DNA of 20,651 nt from Thalassiosira profunda. Its lineage: Eukaryota > Bacillariophyta > Thalassiosirophyceae > Thalassiosirales > Thalassiosiraceae. How positions within the stretch are numbered: the first letter of the stretch is position 1; each line of letters begins with the position of its first letter. The DNA lies in the NCBI GenBank assembly GCA_036939355.1, contig JALLAP010000087.1, positions 1-20,651 of the forward strand, written 5' to 3'. Below the pieces are notes generated by a model that was not told the origin of the DNA, searched no databases, and saw only the letters and a list, made by a program, of their open reading frames with translations. This document shows, in pieces, positions 1 through 9,125 of the stretch. A program made the position numbers and the translations under genes.

Positions 1-1
1 G

Positions 2-3000
2 AGCCTCGAGAACGACGAGATGCAGGACCCGAACGAGGTGAGTTTACCGTTGGGGCAGATCTGCTTGGATTTGCACACGAAAGCTAACGACTGCTGCGTA
101 CTTTTTCAGTTCGCTCGCCTGCTGTTCGATAGAATGCAGGAGTCTTTTAGACAATCGGCCGCCATGTCGTTCGAATCGATGCAGAGCGGCCTTGGCGACT
201 TGCTTCCCTCAGTGTTTGGCGGTACCGTTGCCAATGTCACCGAATGTTTTGAGTGCAGCAATAAGTCAGAGCGGAGAGAGGAGTTTATGGACCTGACAGT
301 CCCCATTGTTGACGTAGAGGAGGAATCGCCGGAGAAGCGGCCGAGGAAAGGAAAAGGCGCAAAAAAACCTACTGTTGGTGACACCGACGTGCAGCGGTGC
401 CTGAATGAGTACCTCCACCCAGAGAGTTTGACCGGGGACAACCAATATGAGTGCTCGAGGTGAGTAGAAAGTATGGAGTGTACAGTTGCATCTTCCAACC
501 GAAGAGACGAACCAATCTTGCTCGGTGTCTCGTTCAGGTGTGCGAAGAAGTGCGATGCCACTCGAAGGGTAGTATTCACCAAGTTGCCTCCGGTGCTCAA
601 CATCCAGCTTGCTCGCTATGTGTTTGACAAGTGAGTCTTCTTTCGAGTGTTGATCGTGTGGATGCTACTTCTGCTCGCCAGCTGATCTCTGCTTTCCTTG
701 CTTCAGGGCGACCTTCTCGAAGCGAAAGCTCTCGACCGAAGTGCTGCTGCCCAGATCTCTGGAGATCCCTGCAGAATCCCTCGCGGAGGGAGTGCAGCCG
801 CGCGAGTACGTCCTTTGCGCTGTCCAGAATCACCTGGGGACCTCTGCGCACGGTGGACACTACGTGGCGGAAGTGATGGACTGGGCGACCGGGGTGTGGA
901 ACGAATTCAACGACGAGGATGTCACTGTGCTGGAGAAGGGTCCAACATCCAGCTTTGATCCAACTGAGAGAGACGAGACTGCCGCGAATGGAAAAGCCAA
1001 GAAGAGCTCCAAAGTGCATGGCAGCGAGGACGCGTACAACCTGTTCTACGTGGACAAGAGTTATCTATCGAAGCAATGCGAGAGAGAACTGCAGTGTTTC
1101 ACGAACGAATCGGGGGATACCTGCAACATCCTTGAGGACATGGCGGCCCAGCGCGATGGGAAATACCTCCTCCAACGAGAGTAAGTGCCTGCTGTCCCTC
1201 TCGTTGCTAGTGTTTGCAGCCATTACAGAGATCTCACCATTGATACATAGAAACCAGAGAAAGGAGAAGCTGAAAAATGACAGACTGCAGATTAGGCGAG
1301 AGCTAATCCTGGCAAAATTGTTCGAGCCCCCGTCGAACCTTGCCGTTGCTCCCGGTTCCGACGGAAAGCAGGTTTGGGTGGATGGGCACTTTCTGAGGCG
1401 GTTCTTCTCGTGCCAAGACGGATTGGAGGATGTGTTCCGGAATGCCACGCTGCCATCGTTTCTGAAGAGCGATCTCTTTGTCTGCGAGCACCAAAAGCTC
1501 GCACCGCGGATGGCTAGAAAAGGAAAATTGCTTCACTCGGATGTCTATCATGCAATGGAAGCCATTGTGCGCAATGAGTATGGACAATTTGTCAGAGATG
1601 AAGGTTCTGGTCGAAGTGGCCCAGATGACAGCCCGACGCTCATGGACCAGAAAATAGTCGACGATGGCTCTGGCGTTACTTGCAAACAATGTGGAACGTC
1701 GTACCAACAAGAGGCACGGCGCAAATTCGAGCTGTTCGAGGTAAGCTGCAATGCTGTGTTCTCTCTGATTCCAACTGAGCTTGTCTCTCAATCGCGCCGT
1801 CTCTTGTCCTCCACTCAGTTGCTGCTGTCAATTCACGACGAGTTGTTGGCCGGGAATGAAATCGATCCGCGCAGCATTACCGACACATCCGATGTCTACG
1901 TCATTTCTCGGACCTTTGCCACTTCGCTACGAAACCTTGTGGAGAAGAAGGTGAAAGAACTGAAGAGCATGGCGCAAAAGAAGCCATCAGACAAGTCGAA
2001 GACCGACAACAACTTTTGCGGTGGGTTGGATGCGCTGGATTTGAGCGAAGTCCAGTTGCAGACGGAGGACAAGGAAACGCCACGAAGCGACAGCGGCACG
2101 GAGGCCAGTGAAAATGCAGAGGCGCCGGGATTGTTGAAAGGCGAAGACCCAACATCCAAGATATCTTGTAAGTGCGCCGGCAGTCTCTGCAAATGTTTGC
2201 TTCATCGATGTCAACTCATCTCCTGCAACTTCCGCCTTTTATTCATTGGCACGCAGGCGAGCACGATTGTTGTCCTATGATGAATACTGGGAAAAGCGTG
2301 AGGCTGATATCTGCCGACTTGTGGCAAAAGCTGGCCAAAGTCTTCCCCAACGCGCTGCCACACAAATTCGAGCTCCCAAAAGACGATGCGATTGGCAATT
2401 GCGTCCAGTGCTACAATGAGAAGGAGGGAGCAAACATTCTCATAGGGGGTCTCAGAGAATGGAAGGGAAAGGCTAGGTCGTTACGGGAGCTGCGCGAGAG
2501 GGGAAAGACGGGCCAAGTCTATCCTGCGGACACAGTGGAAATCCTACTGCAGACTGGAAGCAAAGGAGTTTTGCACGCCCTGCATCATCTTGATGTGGTG
2601 CGCTGGCGGGATGCAGTTGCGGCTGTCGAGAGGTTTTTGAAGTCGAAGAAGAAGGAAGTCGATTATGTGAAGAGTCAGTTGGATGACCTGCTCTTTGTTC
2701 CATCTGAGGAATCTCAGGGACGCAAGTGGAAAATCCGGTCGTTGGTTTGTGAAGAACACGGTGAGGCTCTTTGCCTCCCTCTGCTTTCCGGCGAAGAAGA
2801 TGTCAAGGAATGGCTTGAATCGCTTCCCGAATCAAACATCGAGCTCCTGCTGGAGCAGGAGTACTTAGATCTCATGAGCTCACTCTCCGCGGTGGAGAAA
2901 GTCATACATGGCAACAATGGGTCGGATCCGCGGGAGATTGGGGCGCCCACTGTTTCGATTCAATGCCCAAAAGGATCGCCAAAAATGAAGATAGATCCAC

Positions 3001-4181
3001 AGCGTTGCACCGGTGGCTGCCAGGTCACTTGCTTTGAAGACGAATGCATCGAGAACGGGCGCATTGTGCCAAAATCGCTGCAGCCCAAACCTACAAATGC
3101 AACCAAAGATGCAAAGCAGCCTGTTGTCGAAGCCCCAAAGGGTCCACTGTGCCTGGCACACGTGCACGAGATTGCGAGCAACATCGACGTTGGAGTGGCA
3201 GCAGGTACGATTCAGTGCGATATCGAGGCTGACAACTTGACAGAATCTGCCAATGGTAGACCGCGCCGCTCGAGGAAGGCTCGAGGAGGTTCGGAAGGGG
3301 GCTTTCCGATGCATGTTGTTGAAATGGCTCTCGATGGCAACCTGGCCCATTTCCGTCTTCTGCTCCATCAGCTCAAAGGGAAGAAACTGGCTGGCCAGCG
3401 CCTTTTTCTCTTGCACACATCAGCGTCTGAGCAGTCAACAACAGAGTTGGGCAATGGCAGCAACCCGAAAACAATGCAGGCAATCATCTCAGGGGTTTCG
3501 TCCGATGACGAGGCTTCAGGGCCAACGGAAGATCGCCAAATCCACCTGATTCTCTCCTACGCGGACACTGGGCGCAATGGGAAGAGAATGAGTCGGGCAG
3601 AGAGAGACGAAGAAGACATTTTACTGGCGTCGTTGACAGAGGCGCAATGCCTCGGTTGGAAAGATGGTGATGGCAGCGTCGTAAACGGAAAGAAGGTCAA
3701 AGGAAGGAGGCAAGAGCGGGGCTTCCAAGGAACCTTCTTGCAGTCTTCGGAGATGGGCAATGGTGCTGCTGAGGAGAAAAACGATGCTGCACCGGAACAA
3801 ACAGAAAGTGGCCAGGATGCCTCTCCAGCGAGCGAAAACACTGGGGCTTCAGAGCAACCCCCGCAAGACAGTTCGGTGCTCATTGATCTCGTCGATACTC
3901 CCATCAAATGCAAAAGCGAAGATAGCATTAAATGCGAAACTGGGGACGAGTCAACGACCGGCAACCTCGATACGCAGGAAAATGACCAAGAATCAGTCCA
4001 GACGGATGGCAACATCGATGCGCAGGGAGATGGTATCAAATGCGAAAGTGAAGACGAAGGCAGTTTTGAGGCGCGGCTTTCCAAAGCCTGCGAGCAGCTG
4101 CGACAGTGCAAAGACAACCAGCGCGAGCAAATGCTTTCAGAAATGGAGGCAAAGCTTGCTAGCTTGCAAGGCACCGATTGA
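2..4181 (+). CDS. USP48: USP48/UBP26-like ubiquitin carboxyl-terminal hydrolase, 5' partial, seven exons visible
   Basis: Likely a cysteine protease that removes ubiquitin from proteins (USP family, peptidase C19). I model the exons as 2-37, 110-459, 538-630, 707-1180, 1251-1740, 1819-2167 and 2257-4181; they join in one frame to 1238 residues ending in TGA. Seen: two CxxC pairs of the USP zinc finger (CFEC near 250, CSRC across the 459/538 junction), a DLTVPI segment near 290, the catalytic His box GGHYVA at 852-869, and the closing DAYNLFYVD near 1030. Three DUSP-like domains follow; their C(E)H hallmarks lie at about 1480, 2167/2257 and 2745. A RRSRKARGG stretch near 3265 precedes a region that sits where USP48 has its ubiquitin-like domain. 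The tail from 3750 is acidic. The catalytic Cys/Asn box lies before the window, so activity cannot be judged. Domain order fits animal USP48 and plant UBP26, which act on nuclear ubiquitin conjugates; orthology is inferred. Confidence 0.88.
3873..4046 (+). other. Acidic tail segment with a SIM-like core and three IKC(E/K) motifs
   Basis: Within the last exon of the USP48-like gene, a hydrophobic core VLIDLVD flanked by Ser and Asp resembles a SUMO-interacting motif. It is followed by IKCKSED at 3903, IKCE at 3927 and IKCE at 4035. The last two fit the psi-K-x-E SUMO acceptor consensus. The surrounding Gly-Asn-Leu/Ile-Asp segments also repeat, so the tail may have grown by small duplications. 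The motif reading is by eye only. Confidence 0.45.
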
Positions 4182-4330
4182 TGACACGAAGAAGAAGCGC
4201 CAATCGTCAACAAAAGCGAATTTAGTAGTCTCATAGCCGGACTTGGAACACAGAGAGCCAAAAGAGAAAGTATTACCATCTGATCTTCTGTGCGCACTTT
4301 CAATTCAGCCGCGATGATCAGTCTCTCATT

Positions 4331-6320
4331 TCACTTGGACAGACGCGTGAAGACGTAGAGGGTGCCAGCGTGGCCTCTCATAACCCTCGTCTGGTTGTCC
4401 ATGTGCACAATGTCCACGTACGCCTTGCCATGCCCGCCCAACGGCCTTGAGAACGAGTAGCTCATTTCGCCCGTCTCCTCGTCCATGCCGTCGTCGTATC
4501 CCCGCGCGCCCATGAGCATTTTGGCGGCCGCCACCATGACTCCCTCCCGGAACGTCCTCCGTGGCGGTCGTCGTCGTTTCTGGCGGAACACGGGGTTCGG
4601 GGACTGCACGCCCTCCCCTCCGCGGAAGAGGCGCTTCCACGCCTGAAACTCGGGAGAGTTTCGCGGCTCCCCGCATTCCACTTTGCCGCCGGTGAACCAC
4701 ACTGACAATCTATCAGGATGGGCAGGATCGGGGAGCGCGTAGCCGTAGGTGGTCATGACGCCGCGGATGGGCTTTTTTACGATCGTGTTGGGCGAGTCGG
4801 GTCCAAAGGAGGGCGAGTAGGGCTCGATGACGAATGCGGTGACGATGCTGGAAGGATAGAGAGCAGCAGCAGGGTTATCACATTGAGCAAAAGGTAGGCA
4901 AAGATGCATTCACATGATGTGCACGAACTCACTGGTACGTCCTCAGCGCCGGCCTCCTCCCACCCCTCGCCTCTCCGTTTCTATTGCCACCCAGCAGCAG
5001 CGCCACCTCCTCCCGCAGCGCCTTGGGCACCGAAAAGAGCTCGTCCTCTCCAATCTCCCTTACCACCTCTGTTATTGGATTGAACACTGCCTCGATGCTC
5101 ACGACCAGCTTGCCGGGCCGGAACATCTCGAAGCTCATCCGCCCGAGGGTGTACATCGGGTTGCCGTTGGAGTTGCACCCGAGGCAATCCAGATAGGTGG
5201 GTTTGGTGAGGGTGAACCAATTCCCCTCCAGCTTGGCATCGGGCCCTGTCATCCCAGACGCTCGTGGCGCGCTTGTTGGCGGGGGCATCCTCGAAAACGA
5301 AAGAGGGCTTCGCATGCAAATCTCAGCCAGCTTGTCCAACCTCCGCGCCAGGCCCTCCGCCACCCCGTCCCGCTCGCGCACCAGTCCGATGCGCTCACTT
5401 CGCAGGTTCCCCAACTCGTCCACCGCAGCCACCAACGAAACATCCTTGGCGTCCCCCCCGCACGATGCCAGCGCCCCCAGCAGCCCCCGCCGCCCCAATT
5501 TGGTCCGGGCCTCAAGACCCGCCAGCGCGTCGTCGATGTTCTGCAGCTGTTGGTGCAGCGACTCTGCCTCCATTTGGAGCGCCTCACAGAGTTCTTGCTC
5601 CGATATGGTTACATGCCGGCCTTCGTTACCAGTATTGTTGCAAATGGGTGCCGGCAGGGGCCCCGGGAGGTAGACGCTGCTGGGAAACCGCCGCCGCCTC
5701 CCGAGGAGGCGCTGCACCAGCGACAGGGACGACGCCGCCGACGCTCCGGATCTGGACGCTTCGCGCGACAATTTGACGAGCGACGAGGTTTGGGAGAGAG
5801 ACGGCCGGGGATTGCCGGGCCGGTCGATGCCTTCTGCCATTCCAATTGCAAAGTCGCCGGACGACGAGGAGGGGCTGTCGCTGATGACACGCTCGCTGGT
5901 GGCGGAGGAGCTGCCAAAGTCAGAGTCAGATCCCATTATCACGTGGATCTCGTCGATGCCGAACTGGCCCGAGTTTGCGGCGCTGACCGGGCTCCGCGAC
6001 AGGGAAGAGAGGGACGAGCCCGCCCTCTCCTCGTCGCAGCCGTGCGCTGCAAAGGCCGTTGCGCAACGATGCTCATCGCCCACTTTCATGCTGCCGCGAT
6101 TATTGCAATTGCAGCCCTCGTCGACGTCCGCGGGGCACGCCCCGGGCGGCCGGCGCGCCACGGCGCCGGCGCGCGTCATCCTCGGCGGTTCCTCGGCCAT
6201 CTCGGAGGACGATTGTGCCGCCTCGCCATGGCACTGGGCAGTGCATGCATGACCTCGCCGTTTCAGCTCCGTCCTTGCGGAAAAGAGACTCCTCGCTTGA
6301 CACAACACATCACAATTCAC
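4331..6320 (-). CDS. Conserved protein of unknown function, possibly fibrillin/PAP-like; two exons
   Basis: Exons are 6320-4933 and 4847-4331 (intron 85 bp, donor GTGAGT, acceptor CCAG), giving 634 residues. The donor interrupts a codon, and the joined frame removes a stop lying inside the donor. Residues 1-230 are Ser-, Ala- and Arg-rich and probably disordered. Coiled-coil heptads lie at about 240-274 and 298-335. From residue 364 a compact conserved-looking domain begins (LEGNWFTLTKP, then CLGCNSNGNPMYTLGRMSF) and continues through the splice site to PIRGVMTTYGYALPDP, SVWFTGGKVE, RPLGGHGKAYVD and a C-terminal GHAGTLYVFTRL. I recall similar diatom proteins labelled as plastid lipid-associated/fibrillin domain proteins, but cannot confirm this. 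The start is uncertain: Met41 at 6200 may be the real one, because a TATA-like box sits only about 25 bp before the first ATG. Function unknown. Confidence 0.7.
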
Positions 6321-6343
6321 AAATAGCTGTCAAAATGCGAAGG

Positions 6344-6359
6344 TTATATAGTGACGTCA
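6344..6359 (-). promoter_or_regulatory. TATA-like box plus CRE/bZIP site (TGACGTCA)
   Basis: Reading the minus strand, a perfect palindromic TGACGTCA (6352-6359) is followed directly by TATATAA (6350-6344). TGACGTCA is the consensus site for CREB/ATF-type bZIP factors. The order bZIP site, then TATA, then gene suits the minus-strand gene ending at 4331. A start site 25-30 bp beyond the TATA would fall near 6320, at or after the first in-frame ATG. Confidence 0.5.
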
Positions 6360-6850
6360 AGCGAAAGCGTTAAGTAATAATATCCGAGGCCAGTATCACT
6401 ATGAGACACTTACTAACTTCTGAGCGAGGCAGACCCGAGCCCACGAGAGCCAACGAACCGAGCTGAAGGAATATCTGGCAGCGGTCCTTCTCGGTTGTAC
6501 CTTCCCTCTGTTATGCAAAATATGATTGAGCGAACACATAAGTATGATTCATTCATTGCCAAGCAAGGCCACGCCTCCGGATCGAATATCTTGGGTACTC
6601 TGGTTGCATCGGCCGGACGCCCCCCCTATCGGTGGTAGAGCACAGCTGAATCTAGAACTCATCTCTTCGTGATACCAATGGAGACGAATGGTTTTTTGTT
6701 TCATTCCGGATGGGATGCATGGAAGTCAAAGGGAGGAAGGTCGGCCCGGACATATGCGTCTTCGCATCCGGACCCTACAGTTTGCCTCACAAACCAGTGA
6801 CGATGTTGAGCCGAGCCGTTTTCCATAATGAATTTATGTTACAACTCTGA
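6360..6850. other. Gene-less spacer between two minus-strand genes
   Basis: This 491-bp stretch holds the downstream end of the HMG-box gene and the distal promoter of the next gene. No ORF with coding character is seen. A weak imperfect hairpin (CCGG, four bulged bases, ATGCG, loop TCTT, then CGCATCCGG) lies at about 6748-6771, about 80-100 bp past the HMG-box stop, and could be a 3' UTR structure. The short motif TCCGGAT or its reverse recurs near 6575, 6704 and 6764. Nothing else is supported. Confidence 0.4.
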
Positions 6851-8224
6851 CTACACCTTAGCAATGGATGACGCCTGCGGAGCCTCCGGCTTCTTGGTCG
6901 TCGCCTTCTTCTTCTTCGCTCCATTCTTCCCGTTCGCCTTGCCCGACTTCGCCTTCGCCACCGGCGGCAAATCCATCCCCCGCGTCCGCTCCCGATACTC
7001 GGCCATCTCCCTCTTATATTCCTCCAACTGCCCCCTCGCAATCCTTTGCACATACTCTTTGGTTTCTGGATCCGTCGCCTCGAGCGTCGCCCACCGCTGG
7101 CTCACCGTCTTGGAGAGTTCGTGGAAGCCAATCTTCCCGTGGCACTTCCGATGGCGCCGCTTCTTGCGTTTGCCGGGCCCGGCGGACCAGTCGGGGGCGA
7201 GGAGAATGTGGCGGTAGCGGCGGGGGACGCCGGGGAGGCGGACCTTGCCCTCGTGGACTGTCGAAGTGAGAGAGGATGAAGTGCATAAGCTGTGAGCAAA
7301 AGTAATATGCACATTCCATCGAAAGAACACACGGAGAGAGAAGCACTCACTGGTAGGATTGGCGTCCTCGCCGGCCATGGTCTGGACGATGTACTCCTTC
7401 TCGATCTGGAAGAAGAGGGTGTACGCCGTCATCGGCCTTCGGGGAAGCGGCGGCGGCGTCTGTTGTGGCTTTGCGGCAGACGCGGCGTGGTTCGACGGGG
7501 GCAATGCAACCGCGGATCGTGGAAGATTGATGGGAGGCGGTGGCTGGGCTGCCGCGGCGCCGGCGGTCGAAGTTTCGGCCTCGGCCGAAGCGGCCTGGAG
7601 CAACAAGGCCAACGAGCCGCGGCGCTTGGCCGGCGTGGGTGCCGACATGGCCCTGCGGAAGGAGGTGTCGATGGCGTGCGTGGCCGGCGTAGGACCCAGG
7701 ACGGCTGGGCCCCTGGCGGGGGGCAATAATGCCAGCGTGTCGCCATCAAATTTATCAGCTGACGGCGCGGACTCGGCCGATGCCGGAGAGAGGGCGCCAT
7801 CGCTGCCACTGCCGTTGGCTGGATCCCGGGGCCGAAAGGCGGAGGACGCGAGCGTGGGACTGAGCGCCGATCCATCGCTGTCAGTGACGGCCGGCGGTTT
7901 GGCGGCCGCAGGCCGGTCGGGCCCTCGGCCGAAGCCATGCGCGGGCATCATGGTCTGCGTATTGGGCTGCTTGGATGCGGCTGGATGGGCGAGTAGGAGA
8001 GCCACGGCCAATGAGCAACGCCGAAAGGCCGGCCCCCAAGCCGCCAGTCTTTTCGACACAGACCAGCCCCGCCCCCCTCTGGGGAGGGGAAATCCCGACT
8101 CTCTTGGACTCCCATTTGCTAGAAGGCCGGCAAAAGCCCGCACCAGCTCGCTCGGTGCACCACAAGCATCCAAAACCCACAATGGGGGAGGTTCAGGCGA
8201 AGGCGGCGGGTGCATCGCATGCAC
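6851..8224 (-). CDS. HMG-box protein with a basic insertion inside the box; two exons
   Basis: Likely a nuclear, DNA-bending HMG-box protein. Exons are 8224-7351 and 7257-6851 (intron 93 bp, donor GTGAGT, acceptor CAG), 426 residues; the joined codon is ATC. Helix 1 of the box reads RRPMTAYTLFFQIEKEYIV (about residue 260). Helices 2 and 3 read HGKIGFHELSKTVSQRW and later EYKREMAEYRER. Between them lie about 43 residues with PGVPRRYR and GPGKRKKRRHRK, where a canonical box has a short loop. The N-terminus is Pro/Ala/Ser-rich and carries two basophilic kinase-like sites, RRAMS and KRRGS, near residue 190-203. The C-terminus is Lys-rich (AKKKKATTKK), a likely nuclear signal. The first ATG lies in an inverted repeat, and Met91/92 (about 7951-7954) is an equally plausible start. 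The intron is a multiple of three and free of stops, so its retention would insert 31 residues into the box. Confidence 0.8.
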   Translation of the reverse strand: MHAMHPPPSPEPPPLWVLDACGAPSELVRAFAGLLANGSPRESGFPLPRGGRGWSVSKRLAAWGPAFRRCSLAVALLLAHPAASKQPNTQTMMPAHGFGRGPDRPAAAKPPAVTDSDGSALSPTLASSAFRPRDPANGSGSDGALSPASAESAPSADKFDGDTLALLPPARGPAVLGPTPATHAIDTSFRRAMSAPTPAKRRGSLALLLQAASAEAETSTAGAAAAQPPPPINLPRSAVALPPSNHAASAAKPQQTPPPLPRRPMTAYTLFFQIEKEYIVQTMAGEDANPTSECFSLRVFFRWNVHITFAHSLCTSSSLTSTVHEGKVRLPGVPRRYRHILLAPDWSAGPGKRKKRRHRKCHGKIGFHELSKTVSQRWATLEATDPETKEYVQRIARGQLEEYKREMAEYRERTRGMDLPPVAKAKSGKANGKNGAKKKKATTKKPEAPQASSIAKV

Positions 8225-8243
8225 CAGTCATCAGTGGTGCATG
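8218..8243. repeat. Perfect 9-bp inverted repeat at the 5' end of the HMG-box gene
   Basis: CATGCACCA at 8218-8226 is the exact reverse complement of TGGTGCATG at 8235-8243, with 8 bp between. It overlaps the first ATG codons of the HMG-box reading frame. It could be a binding site for a dimeric factor in the upstream region, which would favour the downstream start codon, or it could be chance. Confidence 0.5.
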
Positions 8244-9110
8244 TGAGCAGCATCGGCAGCGGCATCGACCACGTGCAGCGGCCATCGGTGCGCCCAGCGA
8301 CAGCAGCGCCGACGGCATCAACAGATCGCTTGCATCACCTTCCGCCGAGGGCGACAACGAACGGTATCTCGCCACCGACGATGAGAACGACAATGGCGGC
8401 AACTTCGCCCGCCCTGTCGATGCTCCCCCAACCTCCCCAGCGTTGCCCCTCCCCTACGGCGACGTGGTCGCCCGAAAGGGAAGGGCCGCCGCACGCGGGT
8501 TCGTTAGGGGCGCGCGTCAATCGTGGAGGGGCTGCCGAGAATTGCAGTAGCGCCGGGGGCGCCTGAATTAGGGGGAATTGTAACTCGTGCAGACGACCAT
8601 TATGGCGGTGGAGATGAAGTCGGAGGCGGAGAGCATGGCGTGCTTGGGCGGGGGGAGCGAGCCATCATCGCCTCCCTCTCCTGCACCTTGCCTGCACCAG
8701 CTCCAAATCGAGGGGACGCCCCCAGCCCCCATTCCCCAAAAAAATATAGCGCGGCTCATGCACCCCTCCACCACCGCCGAGGCGACAACCCCAACCCTGC
8801 GTCCGCGCCCCGCCCAACACCTCGACGGGTTTGCCGCTACGCCAACCAGCCTCTACTGTGCATCGGCGACCACCCAGCACCTCTGCAGGGGGGTCGCCCA
8901 GCTGTCCTGCACCGCCACTGCACGTGTCTTTGGATTGCACGACGCCACCATCGCCGCGCCTTCGTGCCCACGCCCTGCCCCCTGCGGACGCTTTGGATGC
9001 CACCCAACCCCAATTGCTCGTCCAGCGTTTTCGCTGATTACTGCTGAGGACGTCCCTGTCCTGCTGCGTCTCATTTTTTCTGCATTTGATGCAGATTTTG
9101 CAGATTTGCA
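8244..9110. other. Divergent, C-rich intergenic region
   Basis: This 867-bp stretch separates the minus-strand HMG-box gene from the plus-strand gene starting near 9111 and should hold both promoters. Most of it is rich in C runs and in CACC and CCCC words. An A-rich patch with AAAAAAATATA lies near 8740. A T-rich patch at 9070-9110 contains near-repeats of GATTTTGCA and GATTTGCA just before the downstream start codon. A Pro-rich open frame runs through it (8587-9453) but looks like translated low-complexity DNA. No RNA gene is recognised. Confidence 0.4.
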
Positions 9111-9125
9111 ATGCATGAATGCATT
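9110..9125. repeat. Inverted repeat over the putative start codon
   Basis: AATGCAT at 9110-9116 and ATGCATT at 9119-9125 form 7-bp perfect arms with a 2-bp spacer. The first ATG of the large downstream ORF begins at 9111, inside the left arm. ATGCAT words are also common transcription factor sites, so this may be promoter DNA. In that case translation would begin further downstream, for example at the ATG at 9393. Confidence 0.4.

Noticed and set aside
4914..6326. Long plus-strand open frame (470 codons) opposite the minus-strand gene
   Set aside because: It is antisense to a spliced gene with a conserved-looking domain; its protein is low complexity. GC-rich codon use commonly leaves the opposite strand open.
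6620..6690. tRNA-like D-arm words (GGTGGTAGAGCA) in the spacer
   Set aside because: No matching acceptor stem, the D-stem does not pair, and no B-box (GGTTCGAATCC-like) follows at the right distance.
7359..8246. 295-codon plus-strand open frame opposite the HMG-box gene
   Set aside because: Ala/Gly/Arg-rich shadow without recognisable domains; the minus strand carries the HMG box and splice sites.
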